From positions 1 to 64,000 of the forward strand of contig CAZTFF010000024.1 in assembly GCA_964612485.1 (NCBI GenBank): a stretch of 64,000 nucleotides of DNA, in the 5' to 3' direction. A program made the translations under genes and the position numbers. Each line of letters opens with the position of its first letter. Positions within the stretch are counted from its first letter, which is position 1. Under the pieces are notes generated by a model. That model saw nothing but the letters and a program-made list of their open reading frames with translations. It was not told the origin of the DNA and did not search any database. Shown here in pieces: positions 17,050 to 26,900 of the stretch. Source of the DNA: JAFGNV01 sp964612485. GTDB lineage: Bacteria; Chloroflexota; Anaerolineae; 4572-78; J111.

Positions 17050-18519
17050 GTGAATCCGACTACATCTCAAGCCTCTCCTGTTGTTGAAGATACACCTGCC
17101 CCGGTTCTCATTGACGCCGCCCAAGATTGGTTTATCACTCTCCTGCGGTTGTGGGGGTTGATTCTCCTTACCCTGCATCTGGCCGCCCCTAAGCTGCCCG
17201 AAACTGCTGCCTGGAGTGTCTGGCCCTATACTTTTTTGCCCGGCTGGATGCGATGGGTTTTGGCCCTGCTGTCCGCCGCATTAATTTTACCGGCGGCCAA
17301 TCAAATAGTATGGCAGGTCCTAACCCGGCTATGGCGCGTGTGGCCGGCCAAACACGCCCGCCGGCGATGGTTTGCCCTGGCGGCCCTGCTGGCCGGCGGG
17401 TTGTTTTGGGCTGCCCGGCTGCGCCACCTGCGCTGGGGAGATTCTTACATGCTGTCGGTGGCGCTGTCTTACCCGGATCTGGAACTGCGGGTGGTGTACA
17501 ACTGGCAGGCCCCGCTCACTGTCTTTCTGCACCAGCGTTTGTGGCAATTTGTGGCTGATCCCTGGCTGGGCTGGCCGGTGGAAAATGTGTATGCGGCTGT
17601 CAGCATTGGCTGTGGGGTGGTGTTTGTGTACGTGCTGCTCACGTTTATGGCCCGCCTGGGCCGCAGCGCGCTGGAGTCGGTGGTGCTGGCCGGGCTGCTG
17701 CTGACTACCGGCTCGATGCAGCTTTTTTTTGGCTATGTGGAAAACTATACCCTCGTATCGCTGGGTTTACTGGTGACAATGTTTCTGGCCTGGCGGGCGC
17801 TGCGCGGCCAGCTATCTCTCCTGTGGCCGGTGGTGGGCCTGTCCGTAACCAACGCTTTTCATCCCTCCACCGTGTTTGTCTGGCCCGGCATGCTGACGCT
17901 GGCCTGGTTGGTGCGGCAGCGGCGCGGGCTGCCTTGGGCATCAACATTGGCCCAAACTGTGCTGCCGCCGCTGTTGATAGGCGGGGCCGTATTTGCCCTG
18001 ATGGAGTCTGGCGGGCACGGCCTGTCGGCGCTGCTGGGCGTAGACCGGCCCGGCGGCGGTGACGGAGTCTGGTTTGTGCCGCTGTTTGAAACCCAAACGG
18101 AATGGCAGCATTACACTATGTTTTCTACAGCCCATTTTTTGGACTGGTTGAATGTTCAGCTCTTGATTTCGCCCTTCGGTGTGCCGCTCATCATTTTGGC
18201 CCTGCTGGCCGTTTACCGCTTTCGGCTGGTGCTGTTTGATTCTCAACAAGAGAAAGATTACGCCATTTTTTTTGGCGTGTCTGCGGGCTGTTACCTGCTG
18301 CTCACCTGGCTCTGGAATCCTGATTACGGCGGGCGCAAGGATTGGGATTTGTTTGCGCCGTCGGCGTTTGTGATCACGCTGCTGGCCGGATATCTGTGGG
18401 TGCGCGTATTATCGGATCGAGAAAAACTCAAAGAAAGCAGCCTGTTTGTGCTGGCCGTCTCTTTTTTACACGCCGCAAGCTGGATTTTTGCCAATACGCA
18501 CCCCCTGCCGCGAGAGTAG
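17050..18519 (+). CDS. Polytopic membrane protein, possible GT39-like glycosyltransferase
   Basis: 489 residues with about 11-12 hydrophobic segments and a GTG start. A loop after the second or third helix holds R-W-G-D-S-Y, which recalls the acidic first-loop motif of PMT/ArnT-type lipid-sugar transferases. No confident family match was possible by eye. It begins eight bases after the FHA kinase gene, hence probably the same transcript. Confidence 0.7.
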   Translation: MNPTTSQASPVVEDTPAPVLIDAAQDWFITLLRLWGLILLTLHLAAPKLPETAAWSVWPYTFLPGWMRWVLALLSAALILPAANQIVWQVLTRLWRVWPAKHARRRWFALAALLAGGLFWAARLRHLRWGDSYMLSVALSYPDLELRVVYNWQAPLTVFLHQRLWQFVADPWLGWPVENVYAAVSIGCGVVFVYVLLTFMARLGRSALESVVLAGLLLTTGSMQLFFGYVENYTLVSLGLLVTMFLAWRALRGQLSLLWPVVGLSVTNAFHPSTVFVWPGMLTLAWLVRQRRGLPWASTLAQTVLPPLLIGGAVFALMESGGHGLSALLGVDRPGGGDGVWFVPLFETQTEWQHYTMFSTAHFLDWLNVQLLISPFGVPLIILALLAVYRFRLVLFDSQQEKDYAIFFGVSAGCYLLLTWLWNPDYGGRKDWDLFAPSAFVITLLAGYLWVRVLSDREKLKESSLFVLAVSFLHAASWIFANTHPLPRE

Positions 18520-18617
18520 CCGGACCGGAGTAGGACAATCAGACAATTGACACCGGGTTGCCAGCCAAGTACAATGGGCGTAGTATCCATAATGTAACGG
18601 TGTATTGAACCTTAACC

Positions 18618-20021
18618 ATGCAAGATACCTATCTAAGAGACTTGCAAAAAGAAACTTTTAGTGTTTTTGTTGCGTTGGCAGCGTTGGTGGCCGTGCTGCA
18701 ATTGATTATTGTGGCGGTGATCTGGCGAGACACTTTGCTAACCAATATTTCCCTCTGGCTGCCCTCCGCGTTTGTTTTGCTTTCCGGCCTTCTCAGTTAC
18801 AGATTAAATAAGGTTGACTATTTCCGCGAAGCCACCTATGTATTTGTGGCCGGGCTGACCCTGGCAGTGATCTCTTTTATGCTGTGGCCGGAAACCGAAT
18901 TCAGCCAAAAGCAGGTTTATTTGCTGCTGTTGGTGGTGGCGATAGCGGGCCTGCTCATCAGCCCCCGCGCCACGGTAGTAGCAGCCGCGTTTGCGGTGAT
19001 GGTAACGTTGCTGGTAGCCGTGATTCTTTATGGATTGTCCTGGTCTACCGTGCAGCCCCTGATTGTGCCGCTGGGCATGACCGGGGCCATGGCCTTGATC
19101 AGTTGGATCAGCGCCGCCAACCTGTTAAAAGCGCTGGAATGGGCCATCTACAGCGAGCAGGCCGCCCTGGAACGGTCGGGCGAGCTGCTGGAACGCCAGC
19201 AGGATTTGGAAAAAGCGTATGCTGTTCAGGAAGTTACCAATACGCGGCTTAAAGAGGCGGAAGTGATTGCCACCAAGGCCAGCGCCTTAAAAACCCGCTT
19301 CATCAGTAACCTCAGCCACGAGATGCGCACGCCCCTGACCGCCATTATCAATTTCTCCTACATCCTTTCCCAGGCTGATGCCGATATTTCCCCGGAACAG
19401 CAACAAGATTATCTGCGGCGCATTTATGATGCCGGCGAATTTCTGCGCGACATCTCTAACGATTTATTAGACCTGGCCAAAATCGAAGCCGGGCAAATGG
19501 AACTCTTCATGGAGCCGGTTGATCTGATTGAACTTGGCGCCAGCGCGGTCAATACCACCTCGGCTCTTATCGAAGAGCGGCCCATTGAATTGCATTTTAT
19601 TCACGCCGCCAGGCTGCCCCAGATTCGGGCGGACAAGGTACGGATCCAACAGATTTTGCTTAATCTTCTGGGCAATGCGGCCAAATACACAGAAGAGGGC
19701 CACATCACTTTGCAGATTGACAAAAATAATGCTAATCTCCAGATCAGCGTAATTGATACCGGCATCGGCATCAAACCGGAGGATGTTGAGCGAATTTTTG
19801 AAGAATTTCAACAGGGAGAGGATGCGTTTAATATGCGGAAACCGGGAGCCGGCCTGGGACTGCCCATCAGCAAAAAATTTGTAGAACTCCACGGCGGAAC
19901 CTTGTGGGTGGAAAGCGATGTACGCCGGGGGTCTACCTTCTGTTTTACCCTGCCCCTTCATCGTGTCCCCCATACAGAATCAGATGAGATGATTATTCAA
20001 CCCGAGGCAGCCAACGCATGA
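18618..20021 (+). CDS. Membrane sensor histidine kinase
   Basis: 467 residues. About five transmembrane helices (1-180) are followed by a coiled coil (190-220), a HisKA domain with S-H-E-M-R-T-P-L-T (about 233) and a HATPase domain with N-box L-L-N-L-L-G-N-A-A-K-Y, D-T-G-I-G-I and G-A-G-L-G-L-P-I. There is no extracellular domain of note, so it probably senses through the membrane region. Its end overlaps the next gene (a receiver) by four bases, giving a two-component pair. Confidence 0.93.
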   Translation: MQDTYLRDLQKETFSVFVALAALVAVLQLIIVAVIWRDTLLTNISLWLPSAFVLLSGLLSYRLNKVDYFREATYVFVAGLTLAVISFMLWPETEFSQKQVYLLLLVVAIAGLLISPRATVVAAAFAVMVTLLVAVILYGLSWSTVQPLIVPLGMTGAMALISWISAANLLKALEWAIYSEQAALERSGELLERQQDLEKAYAVQEVTNTRLKEAEVIATKASALKTRFISNLSHEMRTPLTAIINFSYILSQADADISPEQQQDYLRRIYDAGEFLRDISNDLLDLAKIEAGQMELFMEPVDLIELGASAVNTTSALIEERPIELHFIHAARLPQIRADKVRIQQILLNLLGNAAKYTEEGHITLQIDKNNANLQISVIDTGIGIKPEDVERIFEEFQQGEDAFNMRKPGAGLGLPISKKFVELHGGTLWVESDVRRGSTFCFTLPLHRVPHTESDEMIIQPEAANA

Positions 20022-20443
20022 GCCAAGATACAGAACCCAGGAACCTGGAAGACATCACCATTGTGATCGTAGAAGATGACCCGAACTCCTACCGGGCCAC
20101 CACCAGTTTGTTGAATATGGCCGGCATTAACGATGTCCACGCTCGCACCAATGTGAAGGATGCCATGAAACTGGCCGAGAGCCTGCCCAAAGTTGATCTC
20201 TTCCTGGTTGATATTTACATGCCGGGCGAAACCGGCTTTGATCTGCTCAAACTCATTCGCGCTCATCCCCGCTTGAAAGACAGCAAGGTGGTGGCCCTCA
20301 CCGCCAGCGTCATGTTCGCCGACATCCGCCGCATCCGGGCCGCCGGATTCGACAGCTTTATCGGCAAACCCACCCGCCCAGGCCGTTTCCCCGACCAGAT
20401 TCGGGCCATCTTGGCCGGCGAAGCCTTGTGGGAATGGCGTTAA
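20018..20443 (+). CDS. Single-domain response regulator
   Basis: 141 residues, one receiver domain. The acidic pair E-D-D is near residue 20, the phosphoacceptor D in F-L-V-D-I-Y-M-P-G near residue 66, and the lysine of I-G-K-P-T near 117. There is no output domain, so it acts by protein contact or as a phosphate relay. ATGA overlap with the sensor kinase upstream. Confidence 0.92.
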   Translation: MSQDTEPRNLEDITIVIVEDDPNSYRATTSLLNMAGINDVHARTNVKDAMKLAESLPKVDLFLVDIYMPGETGFDLLKLIRAHPRLKDSKVVALTASVMFADIRRIRAAGFDSFIGKPTRPGRFPDQIRAILAGEALWEWR

Positions 20444-20490
20444 GAATGCGTTTCTTAAATCGAAATTGATGATGGAATCAGCCTTGCTGT

Positions 20491-20588
20491 GTCAGTCTGA
20501 GCGACCAACAGGAGCGAAGAGTCCCTAAAACGGCTGTTTACAAGACACTTTTGTAGGGATTCTCCGGCCTTTGGTCTCAGAATGACAT
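20491..20588. repeat. REP/MITE-like inverted repeat
   Basis: Two arms of about 35 bases face each other. The left arm contains GTCAGTCTGAGCGACCAAC and AGTCCCTA. The right arm read on the other strand contains GTCATTCTGAGACCAAAG and AATCCCTA. The same core (CTGAGCGACCAACGGAAGCGA with small changes) occurs at 29572-29596, so this is a dispersed repeat family. Confidence 0.6.
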
Positions 20589-20623
20589 TTAAGAAACATC
20601 CTCTAAAATTTGCTCTACCCTCC

Positions 20624-20660
20624 AACACCTCAACCGCAAGATAGGTTGGGGTGTTTTTTA
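20624..20660 (+). terminator. Rho-independent terminator
   Basis: AACACCTCAACC (20624-20635) pairs with GGTTGGGGTGTT (20644-20655), followed by a T-run. It ends the sensor kinase/response regulator unit on the plus strand. Confidence 0.7.
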
Positions 20661-20692
20661 TTCCTTCTTTTTTGACAGTCAAATTTTGGCTT

Positions 20693-21262
20693 TTAGCGTT
20701 TGGTGCCAAGTTGAGTCAAGAAGGTTGAAATGTCGTCTAGCGGGAGAATTTGGTCAACCACGTTGGCTTGAATGGCGGAGCGAGGCATCATTTCCGCTTC
20801 GGCGGTGGCGGGGTCCTGGGTCAGGGTCAACCCGCCGTTTTTTTTGATCTTTTTCAGCCCGGCGGTGCCATCGTGGTTAGCGCCGGTGAGAATCACGCCA
20901 ATCAAACGAGAGAGATAGGTGTCGGCGGCGGTTTCAAATAACACATCAATCGAGGGGCGAGAGTAGCACACTTTGGCATCGACGGAGAGGGAGAGGGTTC
21001 GGTCCCGTTCAACAAGCAAGTGGTAATTTGCCGGAGCCAGGTAAACATAGCCGGGTTCGATATACTCTTTTTCATCGGCTTCTTTGACCGTTAAAGCGCA
21101 CGATTGGTTCAGGGCAAAGATCAAAAAATTATCCGGTACGGGAAGCCGGTGTTGCGCAACCAGAATGGGCAAGGCAAAGTTGGCCGGCAGGGGCGCCAAT
21201 ATTTTTTGCAGCGCCGTTATTCCACCGGCAGATGCGCCGATGACAATCGCGTCGTAGATCAT
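20693..21262 (-). CDS. cheB: Stand-alone CheB methylesterase domain
   Basis: 189 residues, catalytic domain only, without the usual receiver. The triad is visible: Ser in I-G-A-S-A-G-G (about residue 11), His in V-A-Q-H-R (about 38) and Asp in T-G-A-N-H-D-G (about 133). It would hydrolyse glutamyl methyl esters. It follows a CheR gene and two hybrid kinases on the minus strand, with no chemoreceptor or flagellar gene nearby, so the target may be the kinases' sensing complexes (inference). Confidence 0.9.
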   Translation of the reverse strand: MIYDAIVIGASAGGITALQKILAPLPANFALPILVAQHRLPVPDNFLIFALNQSCALTVKEADEKEYIEPGYVYLAPANYHLLVERDRTLSLSVDAKVCYSRPSIDVLFETAADTYLSRLIGVILTGANHDGTAGLKKIKKNGGLTLTQDPATAEAEMMPRSAIQANVVDQILPLDDISTFLTQLGTKR

Positions 21263-21280
21263 AGCTCTGAAGATGCCCGG

Positions 21281-22129
21281 TTAATAGGTTGGTTGCCTGA
21301 GGATTTGCTTTTTACATTGATATATTTTTTCTCTGGCGGCAAATTCAATAAAGTAATCTTTAATGTTGGAAAAATGAATGGTTTCTTTGCTGCCCAGGCA
21401 TAAAAATCCGTTGTAAAGCAGGCTGTTGTAAAACAGGGTCAGCACGCGGTCTTGCAAGGGACGATCAAAATAAATCAACACATTGCGGCAGAGGATCAGG
21501 TGCATTTCACCGAAAACACTGTCGGTGGCCAGGTTGTGGTTGGCAAAGGTGATATTCTTTTGCAAGGCGGCATCAATGATTACCGATTGGTATTGCGCCC
21601 GGTAGTAATCGGCCAGGGAAGCTTTGCCGCCAGCTTTTTGGTAGTTTTCGGTATATTCTTTGATGCGCTCCAGCGGGTAGATTCGATTTTTGGCTTTTTC
21701 CAGGGCCACATCGTTGAAATCGGTGGCGTAAATGTGGGCGCGTTGGTATAACCCCTCCTCTTGTAGCAAAATTGCCAGCGAGTACACCTCTTCGCCGGTG
21801 GCGCAGCCGGCGTGCCAGATGTTGATAAAGGGGAATGTTTTGAGAAAAGGCACCACTTGTTCTCGCAAAATGGTGTAGAACCACGGATCCCGGAACATTT
21901 CGGTAACAGTGACCGACATATCAAACAGAAGCAACTGAAACAGGTCCGGTTCGCGCAAAATTGGCCGTATGAGGTCGGAAATGGTTTGGAACTCGGTTCT
22001 GGCCAGGTGATGTTGAACCCGCCGCTTGACCGAGGCCCGGCTGTACTGCCTGAAATCGTAGCCGTAGCGCTGGTAGATGGCTTCGAGCAGCAAGTCAATT
22101 TCAATTTGTTCAATCTGTGCTTGTTCCAC
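21281..22129 (-). CDS. cheR: CheR-type protein glutamate methyltransferase
   Basis: 282 residues with a GTG start. The N-terminal helical domain (about 1-75) is followed by the SAM-binding domain, with H-A-G-C-A-T-G-E-E-V-Y-S near residue 115, and I-L-C-R-N-V-L-I-Y-F near residue 225. It lies 18 bases before cheB and 14 bases after the hybrid kinase, forming a compact minus-strand operon. Confidence 0.92.
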   Translation of the reverse strand: MEQAQIEQIEIDLLLEAIYQRYGYDFRQYSRASVKRRVQHHLARTEFQTISDLIRPILREPDLFQLLLFDMSVTVTEMFRDPWFYTILREQVVPFLKTFPFINIWHAGCATGEEVYSLAILLQEEGLYQRAHIYATDFNDVALEKAKNRIYPLERIKEYTENYQKAGGKASLADYYRAQYQSVIIDAALQKNITFANHNLATDSVFGEMHLILCRNVLIYFDRPLQDRVLTLFYNSLLYNGFLCLGSKETIHFSNIKDYFIEFAAREKIYQCKKQILRQPTY

Positions 22130-22143
22130 GCGGTTAGCCCTTT

Positions 22144-23874
22144 TTAGTTGGTGGGATTAATGGCAGGGGAGGCGGGCAGGGTAAATTTGACGGTAGTTCC
22201 CTGGCCCACTTCGCTTTCGATCCAAATTTTGCCCCCGTTTTTCTCCACCATCTCCCGGCATAAAATTAACCCCAGGCCCGTTCCCTGCTCTTGCGCCGTG
22301 CCGGGGGTGGTATGGTGATACTCAAGCTTGAACAGCAGGTCTAAATCCTCCTGGCTGATGCCAACGCCCGTATCGTTAATGTTGATCTCGATCCAGTTCC
22401 CGTCTTTGTCATCGCTGGGGACGTTTTGAGCCGAAAGCGTGATCTGCCCACCCTCCGGCGTAAACTTGAGAGCGTTGCTGGTCAGGTTGCGGATCACCAG
22501 ATCAATCATATCTTTGTCGGCCTCCGCAACTATCGATTCGTCAATGGTCTGTTTCAACGTGATCTGTTTCTGTTTAGCCGCGCCCTGCAACAGGGCGATG
22601 GTATTGCCGGCCAGCTTTTGCAGGTTGACCGAGGCGGGATCATATTCGATCCGCCCCCGCTGCAACCGCGACCATGTGAGTAAATTTTCTAATAGCCGGT
22701 GGGCGGCTTTGGCCTGATTAAAAATGCTGCGGCTCATCTCCTGGATGTCTTGTTTGCTGAGTTGATCCGTCATTTCAAACATTAATTGGGCATTGCCCAG
22801 CAAAACATTAAACGGATTCCGCAGGTCGTGGGAGATGATCGAGAAAAACTTGTCTTTGTCGGCATTCAATTCTTTTTCCAGCTCATAGAGGCGCGCATTG
22901 CGAATGGCGATGGCGATTTGGTTGGTTAAGGTTTGTAACACCTGCTGGTCTTCATCGTCAAAGCGGGCCAATCGTTCGCTCTGGATGTCTACCACGCCGA
23001 TGATTTCTTGCCCAGTTTGCAGGGGCAGGGCAATTTCCGAACGGGTATCGGGCAGCGCCTCCGCAGCCAAAAATTGCTCGTCGGTGCTTACATCATTGGC
23101 CCGGTAAGCCTGGCCGTTTTTGGCCGTCCCGGCGATGATACTGTGCGGGGTGTTTACATCAAGGGAGAAGCCGGGTTCTATGGGCGCGTAGCCGTCGCGC
23201 CCCAGGCCGGCGTGCAGCATCACTTGGTCTTTGGCCTCATTGAGCAGCCACAGGCTGACAAAATAGTAGCCAAACCGGGCTTGCAGCAATTCTACCACGG
23301 CGTTGAGCAGGTCGTTCAGTTCCAGCACCGAGGTGACTTGCTGGCCCACTTCGTGGCTGGCTTGCAGTTGTACGGCCCGTTTTGAGAGCGCGCTATTGGC
23401 GGCCTGCAATTCGTCGGTAACTTCAATGAGCGCTTCGTTTTTAAGGTTCAGCAGGTTGACCACTTCTTCCAACTTGACTCGCTGGTGGTACAGGTCGAGA
23501 AACACTTTAACTTTGCTGATCAAAATTTCGCCGATAAAGGGCTTGCTCATAAAATCAACCGCGCCGGCATCGTAGCCTTTGCGGTGGTGGTACTCGTCGG
23601 AATAGATGGCGCTGACAAAAATCACCGGCAGGTTGGCCGTATCGGGATTGCCGCGCAACAATTCAACCAGTTCGTAACCATCCATTTCCGGCATTTGCAC
23701 ATCGACAATGGCCAGGGCAAAATCCTGTTCCAGCGTTTGGGCCAGCGCCTCACTGCCCGATGTTTCCTGGATGAGGTCTACCTCAAGTTGCCCCAACAGC
23801 GCTTCCAGAGCAAAAAGGTTTTCCGGTTTGTCGTCTACAATCAGGATTTTGGGCTTTTTTGACGATTTGCTCAT
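22144..23874 (-). CDS. Receiver-GAF-histidine kinase hybrid
   Basis: 576 residues, cytoplasmic. The receiver domain (about 8-125) has V-D-D, phosphoacceptor D in I-V-D-V-Q-M-P-E-M-D-G and K in M-S-K-P-F. A coiled coil leads to a GAF domain (about 175-320). HisKA has S-H-D-L-R-N-P-F-N (about 345), then HATPase with N-L-T-S-N-A-L-K-F, D-T-G-V-G-I and G-T-G-L-G-L. The architecture suggests it takes phosphate from another kinase, perhaps the giant hybrid upstream, and modulates its own kinase output. Confidence 0.92.
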   Translation of the reverse strand: MSKSSKKPKILIVDDKPENLFALEALLGQLEVDLIQETSGSEALAQTLEQDFALAIVDVQMPEMDGYELVELLRGNPDTANLPVIFVSAIYSDEYHHRKGYDAGAVDFMSKPFIGEILISKVKVFLDLYHQRVKLEEVVNLLNLKNEALIEVTDELQAANSALSKRAVQLQASHEVGQQVTSVLELNDLLNAVVELLQARFGYYFVSLWLLNEAKDQVMLHAGLGRDGYAPIEPGFSLDVNTPHSIIAGTAKNGQAYRANDVSTDEQFLAAEALPDTRSEIALPLQTGQEIIGVVDIQSERLARFDDEDQQVLQTLTNQIAIAIRNARLYELEKELNADKDKFFSIISHDLRNPFNVLLGNAQLMFEMTDQLSKQDIQEMSRSIFNQAKAAHRLLENLLTWSRLQRGRIEYDPASVNLQKLAGNTIALLQGAAKQKQITLKQTIDESIVAEADKDMIDLVIRNLTSNALKFTPEGGQITLSAQNVPSDDKDGNWIEININDTGVGISQEDLDLLFKLEYHHTTPGTAQEQGTGLGLILCREMVEKNGGKIWIESEVGQGTTVKFTLPASPAINPTN

Positions 23875-23915
23875 TGATTACTCCATCAAAATAGAACTGT
23901 TCCCCCGATGATTTT

Positions 23916-26900
23916 CTACTGATACAACCATACCCGCAGCATCGAGAACAGCCGGTCAACATCTACCGGTTTGGGCAGATAATCGTTGGCGCCGGCTGCC
24001 AGACATTTTTCCCGGTCGCCTTTCATGGCCTTGGCGGTGAGGGCCAAAATTGGCAGGCCGTTAAACCGGCGTTGGGCGCGGATTTTGCGGGTGGTTTCGT
24101 AACCGTCCATCACCGGCATCATAATATCCATCAAAATCAGGTCAATCTCGCCGTCGTCAGCCAGCAAATCCAGGGCTTTTTGGCCGTCGCGGGCAATTTT
24201 AACCACAATGCCTTTTTCCGACAAAAGTTTGGACAGGGCAAACGAATTGCGCATATCGTCGTCCACAATCAGCACTTTTTTGCCGTTCAACAGGTCGTCT
24301 TCGTTATATAATTTTTTAATGGTTTTCTGTTTGTCCTGGGGCATATCGGCCACCACGCGATGCAGGAACAGGGCCGTTTCATCCAGCAGTCGCTCCGGCG
24401 ATTTAACGCCCTTGACAATCACCCGGTCGGCGTATCGCATCAACTGCGCATTTTCGTCGGCGGTCAGGTCTCGCCCGGTATAGACAATGATGGGACATTG
24501 GGCAATAGTTTCATCCTTGTTGATCTTGTTCAGCACCTCAAACCCCGACATATCGGGCAGGCTCAAATCTAAGATCATACAATCAAAGTGCTGTTTTTTG
24601 AGCAGGTCCAGGGCTTGCTGGCCGGTTTCAGCTTCTTTGATCTTTACATCGCTGCCATCGAGCAGCTTTTTGACGCTTTTTCTGGCGGTGGCGTCGTCTT
24701 CCACCAGCAGCAGAGCTTTAATATCTTGCGAAATAAAATGTTCGATTTCTTGAAACGCTTCCGCCAGATTTTCCTGGCTGACGGGCTTGGTTAAATAGCC
24801 CATCGCGCCTTTTTTGTACGCCTCCAAATCTTCATCATCCACCGACATTATGTGCACCGGAATGTGACGCGTGGCGGGATCGCTTTTGAGCGTTTCCAGC
24901 ACATCCCAGCCGGTGATGTCGGGCAGGTTAAGATCAAGAATAACCGCGTGCGGCCGGTAGGTGTTCACCAACTCTAACCCCGATTTACCACCGCCGGCCA
25001 CCAGGCATTTAAAGCTATTTTTATGGGCGTAACCAGCCATAATTTTGGCAAACTTGGGATCATCTTCAATCACCAACAGAATCCGGTCCTCGTCGTTTAA
25101 CCGGTCCCGGTCATCCGCCAACGCCGGCGGCGGGGCTTTTTGTTCCGGTTCAGCCGTAACCTGCTTTTGCGCTGGGGGTTGGGGCGCGTCTTCGATTGTT
25201 GTTTCTTTTTTGGTCTGTTTTTCAAGGGGTAAATAAAGCGTGAAGGTGCTGCCCTGGCCGGGTTGGCTTTCTACCTCTATTTGCCCGCCCAGGTTGGCGC
25301 TGAGTTCTCTGGAAATCGATAAACCCAGCCCGGTGCCGCCGTATTGGCGGTTGGTGCTGCCGTCGGCTTGCTGGAAGGCTTCAAAGATCACCTGAAGTTG
25401 GTCGCGCGTCATGCCAATGCCGCTATCGGCCACGCTGATGGCGATGGCCCGGCTGGGGTCTAAACCGCTGCGCGATAGATCAGCCTTGGGTTCCGGGCGA
25501 TAAATGCTGAGATCAACGCTGCCTTCTTTGGTAAACTTAAAGGCATTGGAGAGCAGGTTCTTAACAATTTGTTTGACGCGCTGCGGGTCGGTTTTAATGC
25601 GTCCGGGCAGGTCGTCGGCCAGGTTAACGTTAAAAGCAAGCCCTTTTTCTTCGGCCACGGGATCAAACTGCATCCGCATGCTTGAAACCAGATCGGTCAG
25701 GGGCATGGCTTCAAAGTTAAAGATCATCTGGCCGGCTTCCACTTTGGAGAGGTCGAGAATGTCGTTGATGAGGTTGAGCAAATCGGTGCCGCCGCTGTAG
25801 ATAATTTGGGCCGATTCAATTTGCTCGTCGGAGAGATTCCCATCCTTGTTATCGGCCAGCATGCGGGCCAGAATCAACAGGCTGTTGAGCGGCGTGCGCA
25901 GTTCGTGCGACATATTGGCCAGGAATTCGGATTTGTATTTGCTGGCCAGTTCCAGTTCTTTGGCTTTACGCTCCAGCTCTTGCTGGGCCACCAGCAGTTC
26001 CCGGTTTTGTTGATCCAAAACGGCTTGTTTTTCTTTTAAGGCGGCGCTGCTTTCTTCCAGGGCGGCGGCTTTTTCTTCCAATTGGGTATTGGTGGCTTCC
26101 AGTTCAGCCTGTTGGTCTTTTAACTTGGCTTCGGAGGTGCGCAAACTCTCGGTTTGCGAGGCCAATTCTTCGTTGGCTACCCGGAGTTCTTCGCCCTGCG
26201 TTTGCAGCTCTTCGGCCTGCTGCTGGGTTTCGGCCAGCAGCTCGTTAACGCGGGCGCGGGTTTGGGCGGTATTAAAGGCAATGCCAATGTTGGTGATGGC
26301 TGCGTTCATAAAATCTATTTGCACCTGGCTGAATTCGGTGATGGTGCCCAGTTCTATCACGCCGCCCACCAGCCCTTCGTACAGAAAGGGGAAAACCATC
26401 AGATTGCGAATGGCCGTGTCGCCAAACCCTGAGCGAACCGTGAGATGATTGAGCGGAATATCGTTCAGAAAGATGGGCTGCCGTTTGGCGGCGGCCTGGC
26501 CCACCATCCCTTCCCGCAGTTGGAAGCGGGTGGCTCCATCGGCGTTGTAGGCGTAATGGCCGGCCCGGTACAAGCTGTCGTCTTCCATTACGTACAGCGC
26601 GCCAATTTGGGCCGGGAGATATTCGCACAGTTGGTCGATCACGTTGTTGGCTAGCATCTCAATACTTTGTTCGCCGCGCATTTTGTCGTTGAGTTGGGCC
26701 TGGCCTTTGGTTTGCCAAATCTGGATTTCCAGGGCCTGATTGGCCACTTCAATATCTTTTTTGGCCTGTTCCGCCTCCGCGCGCGCCTGTTCGGCCCGTT
26801 GTTGGGCCTGTTCGGCGGCTTCTTTGGCTATTTCGGCTTCTTCTTTGCTTTGGGTGGTTTCTTCAAACAGCCGGGCATTGCTCAAGGTTACGGCCACGTG